A stretch of 64,000 nucleotides of DNA from contig NZ_CP178543.1 in NCBI RefSeq assembly GCF_047276495.1, positions 2,914,001 to 2,978,000 of the forward strand, in the 5' to 3' direction. The notes beneath the pieces were generated by a model that ran no database searches, was not told the DNA's origin, and saw nothing but the letters and a program-made list of their open reading frames with translations. Position numbers and translations under genes: made by a program. Source of the stretch: Capilliphycus salinus (lineage in GTDB: Bacteria > Cyanobacteriota > Cyanobacteriia > Cyanobacteriales > Microcoleaceae). Shown here piece after piece: positions 54,783 through 62,781 of this stretch. How positions within the stretch are numbered: position 1 is the first letter of the stretch; the number at the start of each line of letters is the position of its first letter.

Positions 54783-57284
54783 ATGAAGAGTAACCAACCC
54801 GACTGGGTACGCTTGCATAAAGCCATTGGTGTTGAAGCCGAAAGAGGGTTCACCAATATACAGGGAAAGCATCACCAATTTCACGAATTTTTGTATATTA
54901 GCTTAAACGATCTTTTAAGTTACGTTCCCGCAGAAGCCCAACACCGCTGTCAACAAATGGTGGATGCTTTTGGGAACTATTCAGAAAAGAGCTTACAAGA
55001 ACGAGAAAATCTCCTCGATGATACGAAGCGATTTTTATTGCAGATGGAGCGGCAGATTAGCAGTCGGTCAAAAGTTGAAGGACTAACGGCAAAAAGTCAA
55101 ACTCCTCGGACTTCTGTTGTTGGTTCTCTTCCGACAAATTCTATTATTCAAACGAAATCGATTGTTGAGAAATCGCCGAATGCTGCGTCTTCTTTAGAAC
55201 AACCTTTAGATAAAGTTGTCGGGCCTAGAAATGCGGGTCGATTGGCGAAATTAGGTCTGTATACGGTTTATGATTTGTTGTACTATTATCCGCGAGATCA
55301 TATTGATTACGCCCGTCAAGTTTCCATTCGGGATTTAGTTCCGGGAGAAACGGTTACTTTGGTGGCGAAAGTGAAACGATGCAACTGTTTTAGCAGTCCT
55401 AAAAATAAGAAATTAACGATTTTAGATTTAACGTTAACCGACCACACCGGACAATTAAAAATCAGCCGTTTTTTTGCGGGACCGAGATATAGTAACGCCG
55501 GATGGCAAAATAAACAAAAATACAATTATCCTCCGGGTACGATTATCGCGGCTTCGGGGTTGGTTAAAACTAATAAATATGGAATGACGTTAGATAATCC
55601 GGAATTGGAGGTTTTAGATCAAGAAGGCGGTCAAATTGATTCGATGAAAATTGGTCGGGTGGTGCCGGTTTACCCTTTAAGTGAAGGGGTAGGCGCTGAC
55701 TTAGTTAGAAAGGCGGTTTTATCGGTTTTACCGACGACCAACCAACTAGAAGATAGTTTACCGAAAGGGTTGCTAAATATGTATCAACTCATTGGGGTAC
55801 AAGATGCGATTCAAAATATCCATTTTCCTCCGGATCGAGATTGTTTAGCGGCAGCCCGTCGGCGTTTGGTCTTTGATGAGTTTTTCTATTTACAATTGGG
55901 TCTGTTACAACGACGCCAATCTCAAAAAAAAGCGACAACCAGCGCTATACTTGCTCCGACGGGAAAACTAATTCAACAGTTTAATGAAATTCTACCGTTT
56001 AAATTCACCAACGCCCAAGAACGAGTGATCAAAGAAATCCTGATTGATTTACAATCTTCCGAACCGATGAATCGTTTAGTTCAAGGGGATGTGGGTGCGG
56101 GAAAAACGGTGGTTGCTGTTGTGGCAATGTTGGCGGCAATTCAAGCGGGATATCAAGCGGCATTGATGGCGCCGACGGAGGTTTTAGCCGAACAACATTA
56201 TCGAAAATTGGTGGGTTGGTTTAACTTAATGCACTTATCGGTTGAACTGTTAACGGGTTCAACTAAAACCGCCAAACGCCGAGAAATTCACAAGCAATTA
56301 GAGACGGGAGAATTACCGGTTTTGGTGGGAACTCATGCGTTAATTCAAGATACGGTAAATTTTCATCGGTTGGGGTTAGTTGTAATTGATGAACAGCATC
56401 GTTTTGGGGTTCAACAGCGAGCAAGACTGCAACAAAAAGGCGAGTCTCCTCACGTTTTAACGATGACGGCCACGCCAATTCCCCGCACATTAGCCCTAAC
56501 GTTACACGGAGATTTAGATGTCAGCCAACTTGATGAACTTCCTCCCGGACGCCAACCGATTCAAACGACGATTTTAATGGGAAAACAACGCAACGAAGCC
56601 TATGATTTATTGCGGCGAGAAATTGTGCAAGGAAGACAGGTTTATGTGGTTTTACCGTTGGTGGAAGAATCAGAAAAGTTGGATGTTCGTTCGGCTGTCG
56701 AGGAACATCAAAAACTGCAAAATAAGATTTTCCCGGAATTCCAAATTGGTTTGTTGCACGGTCGTCTCAGCAGTGCGGAAAAAGATCAGGCTATTTCTGA
56801 CTTTCGCGATCAAAAAACTCAAATTCTGGTGTCAACTACGGTTGTGGAAGTGGGGGTTGATGTTCCCAATGCAACGGTAATGTTAATCGAAAATGCGGAA
56901 CGGTTTGGTTTATCTCAATTGCATCAATTGCGAGGACGGGTTGGACGGGGCGAACACAAATCTTTTTGTCTGTTAATGGCGGGTAGTTCGACGCCGGACG
57001 CGAGAGAAAGACTGGAAGTTTTGGCACAGTCTCAAGATGGTTTTTTTATCGCGGAAATGGATATGCAATTGCGGGGGCCGGGTCAAGTTTTGGGAACTCG
57101 TCAGTCGGGTTTGCCTGATTTTGTTTTGGCGAGTTTGGTGGAAGATCGGGAGGTGTTGGAGTTGGCGAGAGATGCGGCACAAAAAGTGATGGAAAAAGAT
57201 GATTCGTTGAACCGTTGGCCGTTAATGAAGGGGGAGTTGAACCGACGGTTTGAACGAATGTTGGGGGGTTCTATTTTGACTTAA
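54783..57284 (+). CDS. recG: ATP-dependent DNA helicase RecG
   Basis: The product is 833 aa, longer at the N-terminus by about 100 residues than E. coli RecG. A wedge/OB domain (about 140-310) includes YDLLYYYPRDHIDY. Helicase motifs follow: QGDVGAGKTVVAVVA (I), APTEVLAEQHY (Ia), VVIDEQHRFGVQQR (II), TMTATPIPRTLALT (III), a VVEVGVDVPNAT segment (V) and HQLRGRVGRG (VI). RecG reverses stalled forks and processes branched DNA. Confidence 0.96.
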   Translation: MKSNQPDWVRLHKAIGVEAERGFTNIQGKHHQFHEFLYISLNDLLSYVPAEAQHRCQQMVDAFGNYSEKSLQERENLLDDTKRFLLQMERQISSRSKVEGLTAKSQTPRTSVVGSLPTNSIIQTKSIVEKSPNAASSLEQPLDKVVGPRNAGRLAKLGLYTVYDLLYYYPRDHIDYARQVSIRDLVPGETVTLVAKVKRCNCFSSPKNKKLTILDLTLTDHTGQLKISRFFAGPRYSNAGWQNKQKYNYPPGTIIAASGLVKTNKYGMTLDNPELEVLDQEGGQIDSMKIGRVVPVYPLSEGVGADLVRKAVLSVLPTTNQLEDSLPKGLLNMYQLIGVQDAIQNIHFPPDRDCLAAARRRLVFDEFFYLQLGLLQRRQSQKKATTSAILAPTGKLIQQFNEILPFKFTNAQERVIKEILIDLQSSEPMNRLVQGDVGAGKTVVAVVAMLAAIQAGYQAALMAPTEVLAEQHYRKLVGWFNLMHLSVELLTGSTKTAKRREIHKQLETGELPVLVGTHALIQDTVNFHRLGLVVIDEQHRFGVQQRARLQQKGESPHVLTMTATPIPRTLALTLHGDLDVSQLDELPPGRQPIQTTILMGKQRNEAYDLLRREIVQGRQVYVVLPLVEESEKLDVRSAVEEHQKLQNKIFPEFQIGLLHGRLSSAEKDQAISDFRDQKTQILVSTTVVEVGVDVPNATVMLIENAERFGLSQLHQLRGRVGRGEHKSFCLLMAGSSTPDARERLEVLAQSQDGFFIAEMDMQLRGPGQVLGTRQSGLPDFVLASLVEDREVLELARDAAQKVMEKDDSLNRWPLMKGELNRRFERMLGGSILT

Positions 57285-57322
57285 AAAGAAGCAGTTTTAA
57301 ATAAGGGTGTTGCTTTAAAAAA

Positions 57323-57342
57323 GGGCGCATTGCCATGCGCCC
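57323..57342. repeat. Short hairpin GGGCGCAT-TGCC-ATGCGCCC
   Basis: A perfect 8-bp stem lies 38 bp after recG. It is followed by CCTACGG and has no U-tract on the plus strand. This is an interspersed element rather than a clear terminator. Confidence 0.5.
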
Positions 57343-57380
57343 CTACGGTTTATCATTAATATGAATTTTTGACTTAATCT

Positions 57381-57861
57381 ATGAATGTTAGACCTGCAAC
57401 TGTAGAGGATGTTTCGCTGATTTTTTCGTTTATTGAGAAGAAGTCGGAGTTTGACCGAAATCTTGGGGCTTTTTCGGGGGTGTTGCGGGTTTCTGAAGAT
57501 AAAATTCGCAAAACGCTGTTTGGAAAAGTTCCGTTTGCTTACGTGTTGTTTGTGGAAAATAATGGTCGTGAAATTGGCTTTGCGCTGTATGGGTTTAGAT
57601 ATTCTTCGTTTGCGGGTCAACCGAGTATTTGGCTGGATGATTTATTCGTTGAGGAAAATAGTAGAGGTCGGGGTGCGGGATTAATTTTAATGAATTATTT
57701 GGCTAAAATAGCGCTAGAATATGATTGTACGCATCTGGCGAGGATCTGCGGATGCTCGAAATGTTCGCGGATTGAATTTTTACTCTCGTTTGGGTGCAGA
57801 AATTATGGAAAAACAAGGAAATCGCTGTTTTTTGAAATGGGTTCCATTCTCGAAAATCTGA
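57381..57861 (+). pseudogene. GNAT acetyltransferase gene with a frameshift
   Basis: The first 119 codons encode a GNAT start (NVRPATVEDVSLI) and the acetyl-CoA region (LFVEENSRGRGAGLILMNYL). Near 57744 the frame changes: the first frame continues as ARICGCSKCS, but the next frame gives ADARNVRGLNFYSRLGAEIM, the expected end of a GNAT, and stops at TGA 57859. One extra base explains this. An unshifted product would run to 57875 with a wrong tail. A sequencing error is an alternative. Confidence 0.8.
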
Positions 57862-57879
57862 TATCGAAAATCTGAAAAT

Positions 57880-58578
57880 TTAATGCTTTGCTAACTGTTC
57901 AACAAAGGCTTGATGTTCAACGCTTTCTAACCCCGTTTGCAAGACCTGTAAAACTTGTTTCATATTTCCAGTTAGTAACTCATTTTCAGCTAACCATAAC
58001 CCCGGAAAAACACGACTGCGAATAATTCCTGCTTCGTCGGGTTGCAGTTTAATATATTCCCCTTTCTCTAAAACAAACCAATTGAATTGATTTTCATAGG
58101 ACTGCCAAACGAGATATTCAAGTACCCCATTTCGTCGATAAACTTGTTTTTTATCTCCTAAATCAATAGCTGCACTACTGGCAGCAATTTCAGCAACTAA
58201 TTCTGGCGCACCTTCGAGATAGTCATCTTCACTTAATCGAGTTTTTCCACCCAAATTTTGATCGATGAATAACACCGCATCGGGTTGAGGTTCGTTATCC
58301 CAATCAAGTCGAATGGTTGGATTATCTCCTAACTCAACTCCTGAAGTCATCACTTTATAAAACCCTAGCCAAATCATCAAGTTCCCGTGAGGTTGAGCAT
58401 GACTTTTGAAACGTAAAGCCGCAGGCATATAAACCACTCCTTCGATTAATTCAGCTTTTTTGAGATGAGTCATTTTGTTGTAACGTCGTTCAAATTCTGG
58501 ACGAGTTAAGCGATCGCCATTTTCCAGGGGAGGAATTGATGTGGAGAAGTGTTGGGGTTTAACAGGGTTAGCCATCAT
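57880..58578 (-). CDS. Uma2-family (DUF820) putative endonuclease
   Basis: The product is 232 aa from ATG 58578 (ATG 58575 also fits); the frame is open 78 codons upstream, but that part is unlike the family. It has AELIEGVVYMPAAL, EPQPDAVLFID, ELVAEIAASSAAIDLGDKK and LEYLVW, consistent with a PD-(D/E)XK fold. The function is unknown. It is convergent with the broken GNAT gene. Confidence 0.85.
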   Translation of the reverse strand: MMANPVKPQHFSTSIPPLENGDRLTRPEFERRYNKMTHLKKAELIEGVVYMPAALRFKSHAQPHGNLMIWLGFYKVMTSGVELGDNPTIRLDWDNEPQPDAVLFIDQNLGGKTRLSEDDYLEGAPELVAEIAASSAAIDLGDKKQVYRRNGVLEYLVWQSYENQFNWFVLEKGEYIKLQPDEAGIIRSRVFPGLWLAENELLTGNMKQVLQVLQTGLESVEHQAFVEQLAKH

Positions 58579-58899
58579 TAAGCACCTAATTTTATACTGT
58601 TGCTTTATTGCTCGTATTATCGTTAAACGCTCTAAATTGATTCTACTTAATATTCTACACCCTCTTGAGCATTTAAGACGCCAACTGTTGAATAAAGATT
58701 TTTGGTAATCTCGTTTAAGGTCTGTGGCAGTTGGGCGCTGAGGGTGGGCTTTAGAAATATAGCTGTCTACCCAATAGAATATCGGAAATGCCGATTTTTT
58801 TATGTAAGCCATTGTACAAATTTTGAATTATTTTTTTAGTATGGTAATGAATATAAATATCCGGCGTTCGGTTAGAGAAAAGATTATCTGAATAGATTA

Positions 58900-59931
58900 A
58901 TGCAACTCAAAAATTTAGCCCATGATGTCCCCCAAATCCCCACAGTTCCCGCCCAGATCGCGGTGGAAGACGATATCAATCCCGCGAGAGAACTTTTAGT
59001 CCGAGAACGTCCGTTTTCGGAGAAAGGAACAACCGAAATTTCTATCGGTTTGTATGTGATTGATTTATTCAAAGTTGATGAAGCCCGACAAAGCTTTGAA
59101 GCGGATTTTTTTATTGAATTTAGATGGAAAGATCCGCATCTCGTTATGAGCCAGTCTCATTGTTCTATTGCTTCCTGCCGTAAAAATTTAGAAGAAATCT
59201 GGCATCCGGCGGCGCGAATTTTCAACCAAAGAAACCTAACCAAAAACTTTGAAACGACTGTGGTTGCTCCCGATGGCACTGTAGTTTGCGGACAAAGATT
59301 TCACGGTTTAGTCTCCTCTCCGTTGAACCTGAAACGCTTTCCTTTTGACCAACAAACCCTAAAAATTCAAATTATGTCATTTGTATTTAGTCCGGATGAA
59401 GTGCAGTTTATAGTCAATCATCACCTCACCGGATTAGCCGAAGAAATATCGCTTCCCAACTGGTCTACAAACTCTCCGGTTGCTCATACCGGTTCCCGCC
59501 ATATTGCTCAACTGAATCAAAGTTTTGTGTGCTTTGACTACGAACTGCAAGTCAAACGCTACACCGCCTATTATATTACCCGCGTAATTTTACCCTTAAT
59601 TTTAATTGTCTTGATGTCTTATGCTGTTTTTTGGTTTCCTCCGGGTCAAATTATGCCCCAAATTACTATCTCCGTCACCGCCATTCTTAGTTTAATTACC
59701 TATGAATTTACGCTGCAACAAAGTTTACCGCAAGTTCCTTATTTAACGGTTCTCGATAAGTTTGTCATCGGGGCGATGGTGTTGGTTTTTCTGGCTTTAG
59801 TAGAAACGGTAACAACCATTGAACTGGCCGAAGTCAAACTGCAATTTCTGGCGCTAGATCTTGATAGCTGGCTGCGATGGCTGTTTCCCATCTTTCTCAG
59901 CGGGTTGGCTGCGGCTGCATTTTGGTTATAA
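58900..59931 (+). CDS. Pentameric ligand-gated ion channel homologue (GLIC/ELIC-like)
   Basis: The product is 343 aa. An extracellular-type beta domain (about 45-220) contains the hallmark RFPFDQQTLKIQI (residues 146-158). Four membrane segments follow: about 225-246, 254-271, 283-306 and 325-343. The second has Thr at 2' and 6' and Leu at 9', then a SLPQVPYLT loop as in GLIC. By this alignment the -2' position, Glu in cation-selective GLIC, is Met here and is followed by Pro. There is no visible signal peptide, which is odd for an N-out domain; the upstream frame closes at 58873. The ligand is unknown. Confidence 0.85.
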   Translation: MQLKNLAHDVPQIPTVPAQIAVEDDINPARELLVRERPFSEKGTTEISIGLYVIDLFKVDEARQSFEADFFIEFRWKDPHLVMSQSHCSIASCRKNLEEIWHPAARIFNQRNLTKNFETTVVAPDGTVVCGQRFHGLVSSPLNLKRFPFDQQTLKIQIMSFVFSPDEVQFIVNHHLTGLAEEISLPNWSTNSPVAHTGSRHIAQLNQSFVCFDYELQVKRYTAYYITRVILPLILIVLMSYAVFWFPPGQIMPQITISVTAILSLITYEFTLQQSLPQVPYLTVLDKFVIGAMVLVFLALVETVTTIELAEVKLQFLALDLDSWLRWLFPIFLSGLAAAAFWL

Positions 59932-60023
59932 TTAAAAAGTTTTGAAAAAGGGCGCTATTTCATTTAATATATTTTGTGTGACTTGTTGTTCCAGTCCCCA
60001 AAATCCACTTGCTAAAATTCAAA

Positions 60024-60704
60024 ATGACGATTATACTAACGAACGATGATGGTATTGATGCGCCGGGTATTCGCGCCTTATCGGAGGTGATTAATCATCA
60101 AGGAATGTTTGTCGCCCCGCAAGAAGAATTATCGGGTTGCGGTCACAAAGTGACAACAAGATCGCCGATTCCGGTTGAACGTCGTTCGGATACAGAATAT
60201 GCGGTTGGGGGAACTCCGGCTGACTGTATTCGGTTGGCAATTACCCATTTATCCCCCCAAATTGATTGGGTGCTTTCGGGAATTAATTCCGGGGGAAATT
60301 TGGGGGTAGATGTGTATATTTCGGGTACGGTTGCTGCGGTGAGAGAAGCGGCTTTTCATGGAATACGAGGAATTGCTTTATCCCAATACCGAAAAGGGGG
60401 AAGACCCGTAAATTGGGAACAAACAAAACGGTGGAGTGAAAGGGTTTTAAAAGAGTTATTTAATCGTCCTTTGGAACCGGGAAGTTTTTGGAATGTGAAC
60501 TTTCCCTATCTCGAACCGGACGAACCGGAACCGGAAATGGTGTTTTGTAAACCTTCTACAAAACCTTTACCTGTTGACTACAAAATAGACGGAGAAAATT
60601 ATTTATATATTGGCAATTATAGCCTCCGCGAACGCAGTCGGGAAACGGATGTTGATGTTTGTTTTTCTGGAAAAATAGCGGTAACTCAGATTAAATTAGA
60701 ATAG
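60024..60704 (+). CDS. surE: 5'/3'-nucleotidase SurE
   Basis: The product is 226 aa from ATG 60024; an in-frame TTG at 60009 is less likely. It begins TIILTNDDGIDAPGIRAL, with the NDD metal site. SGCGHKVT, GTPADCIRLAI and SGINSGGNLGVDVYISGTVA are further SurE marks. It dephosphorylates nucleoside monophosphates. Confidence 0.95.
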   Translation: MTIILTNDDGIDAPGIRALSEVINHQGMFVAPQEELSGCGHKVTTRSPIPVERRSDTEYAVGGTPADCIRLAITHLSPQIDWVLSGINSGGNLGVDVYISGTVAAVREAAFHGIRGIALSQYRKGGRPVNWEQTKRWSERVLKELFNRPLEPGSFWNVNFPYLEPDEPEPEMVFCKPSTKPLPVDYKIDGENYLYIGNYSLRERSRETDVDVCFSGKIAVTQIKLE

Positions 60705-60745
60705 ACAAATGATGTTTGTTTTGTTATGGCTTGAATTGTGCTAAA

Positions 60746-61309
60746 ATGCTTAAAACCTCCTCCGAATCTATTAGCTTAGAAGCCTTTTTGAACCTCCCCG
60801 AAACCAAACCCGCTGCGGAGTATATTAACGGCGAAATTATCCAAAAACCCCTGCCAAAAACTCGCCCTTCTCGACTCCAGGGTAAACTAACGACTGTTAT
60901 CAATCCTGTGGTAGAATCAGAACGAATTGCTTATGCTTTTCCGGAACTCAGATGTACCTTTGGAGGACGATCAATTGTTCCCGATATTGCTATTTTACGT
61001 TGGAGTTAAATTGAGTTTAATGATATTGGAGAACCCCGAGATGATATCTTTGTTGCTCCAGATTGGATGATTGAAATTTTATCCCCTGACCAAACTTCTA
61101 ACCGAGTAACAGGTAATATTTTGCAAAGTCTAAAATTGGGTTCTCAAATCGCCTGGTTAATTGACCCCGACGATCGCTCAATTTTAATTTTTCAACCGAA
61201 CCAACAACCGGAACTCTTTCAAGCTGATGATCGCTTAATCATTTTAGAAGATATTCCTCTTGAATTAACTGCCAATCAAATCTTTAATGGGTTAAAAATG
61301 AATCTCTGA
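60746..61309 (+). pseudogene. Uma2-family gene interrupted by an in-frame TAA
   Basis: The ATG at 60746 opens a Uma2 start (AEYINGEIIQKPL, VPDIAILRWS). TAA at 61007-61009 stops it. The same frame then continues IEFNDIGEPRDDIFVAPDW, MIEILSPDQTSNRVT and AWLIDPDDRSILIFQP to 61309, the normal end of the family. One base change would restore the gene (for example AAA or CAA to TAA). Confidence 0.8.
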
Positions 61310-61671
61310 GAACCCTTTAAAGTTTTGCGATCGCACCCAACCCGACAGAAGCGAGTGTGAAAAGAGCGAAACAGGGACTTCAACCGGGAAAGACTAGGAA
61401 TGATTGCTTAATCTGTTTTCGTGGCGGGTACGGGAGAAGCGATCGCGAAGGATGGTAAAGTTTAACTGTAGTGGGTTTTTGACCGTCGGGAGGAAATTAC
61501 AGCCCTTACTCCGTTTTAATTATCCCCCATATCCCCCGTTTGTTGTGACAAATCTTAACATCATTTCTCAGCAAATCAGTTTAAGGTAACAATTTAGGTG
61601 GTTTGATAATCGCCCTCTCAGTATAGAGATGTTTGATGTAGAACCAAAGCTTTGGGATATAAGGATTTAGT
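61310..61671. other. Intergenic region before ho1
   Basis: These 362 bp show no supported gene. Two GCGATCGC octamers lie at about 61328 and 61440. The 61-aa frame at 61404-61589 is not convincing. The promoter of ho1 must lie in the AT-rich part from about 61560. Confidence 0.5.
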
Positions 61672-62391
61672 ATGAGCGTTAATTTAGCAACTCAATTGCG
61701 AGAAGGCACAAAAAAATCCCACACAATGGCAGAAAATGTGGGTTTTATCAAATGCTTTTTGAAAGGAACCGTTGAGAAAACCTCCTACAGAACATTGGGA
61801 GCCAATCTCTACTTTGTCTATTCAGCGATGGAAGAAGAGATGGAACGCCACCGCAACCATCCGATTCTTTCTCGGTTATATTTCCCCGAACTCAACCGCA
61901 AACAAAGTCTAGAAAAAGACCTATACTATTTCTACGGTCCCAACTGGCGGGAAGAAGTCGCCCCCACAGAAGCTGCACAAGCTTATGTTGCTCGAATTCG
62001 GGAAATTTCCAATACCGAACCGGAATTAATCATTGCTCACCTGTACACTCGCTACATGGGGGATCTGTCCGGTGGCCAAATTCTCAAAGCGATCGCCCAA
62101 CGGGGGATGAACCTCTCAGAAGGCGAAGGCATTCAATTCTACGAATTTAAGGATATTCCCGACGAGAAGGCGTTCAAAGCCAATTATCGCCAGGTGATGA
62201 ACGATTTACCCATCGATCAAGCCACCGCCTCCCGCATTGTCGCCGAAGCCAACGCTGCTTTCGGGATGAACATGAAGATGTTTAACGAGTTAGAAGGAAA
62301 CTTAATCAAAGCCATTGGTTTAATGTTGTTCAACTCCTTAACTCGCAAACGCACCCCCGGATCTACTGAACTCGCACCTGCTGCGGAATAA
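61672..62391 (+). CDS. ho1: Heme oxygenase 1
   Basis: The product is 239 aa. It begins SVNLATQLREGTKKSHTMAE, where His17 is the proximal heme ligand. KCFLKG, FVYSAMEEEMERH, LYTRYMGDLSGGQILK and AFGMNMKMFNELE are typical of ferredoxin-dependent cyanobacterial HO1. It cleaves heme to biliverdin IX-alpha, the precursor of phycobilins. Confidence 0.97.
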   Translation: MSVNLATQLREGTKKSHTMAENVGFIKCFLKGTVEKTSYRTLGANLYFVYSAMEEEMERHRNHPILSRLYFPELNRKQSLEKDLYYFYGPNWREEVAPTEAAQAYVARIREISNTEPELIIAHLYTRYMGDLSGGQILKAIAQRGMNLSEGEGIQFYEFKDIPDEKAFKANYRQVMNDLPIDQATASRIVAEANAAFGMNMKMFNELEGNLIKAIGLMLFNSLTRKRTPGSTELAPAAE

Positions 62392-62448
62392 TTGTCCGTT
62401 CAAATTGGTTTAAAATTGAAATAAGTCTGCCGACAGGAGAACACTAGG

Positions 62449-62502
62449 TCCTGGGAGCTTAATGGCTGTAGGTGAAAGCAGTCGTTAGGTTTCCAGGATT
62501 TT
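62449..62502 (+). terminator. Long hairpin after ho1
   Basis: An outer stem TCCTGG-A (62449-62456) pairs with T-CCAGGA (62491-62498), followed by TTTT. An inner stem 62461-62468 pairs with 62479-62486 using G-U pairs around a GTGAAA loop. It lies 58 bp after the stop codon. It is probably a terminator, though an RNA element is possible. Confidence 0.6.
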
Positions 62503-62781
62503 GACGTTTTGACTTTTTCCCGATGCTATCTTCGGTTTTTCGGTTTTTAACATAATTTTTCAATTCGATCTAAAAAAAAGACAAATTATTTATATTCTGA
62601 CAACTTTTTTAAAGCAATGATAAAACTTGAATTGCAATCGCTTGAACTCCGTTGACCGAGGGCCAAGTAACTTATGCTATGTACGGTTCCGTACTCTCAC
62701 TGATGAAAGAATCTGAGAAAGTATTCTATAACAGAATAAGGGACTCAACTCGGAATCAATCACGGAAAATTAACTGGTGCT
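62503..62781. other. AT-rich region before the sensor gene
   Basis: No gene is supported. The 71-aa frame at 62652-62867 overlaps the start of the sensor gene in another frame and has no family match. Confidence 0.4.

Noticed and set aside
61404..61589. 61-aa open frame upstream of ho1
   Set aside because: It has no ribosome site and no recognisable domain.
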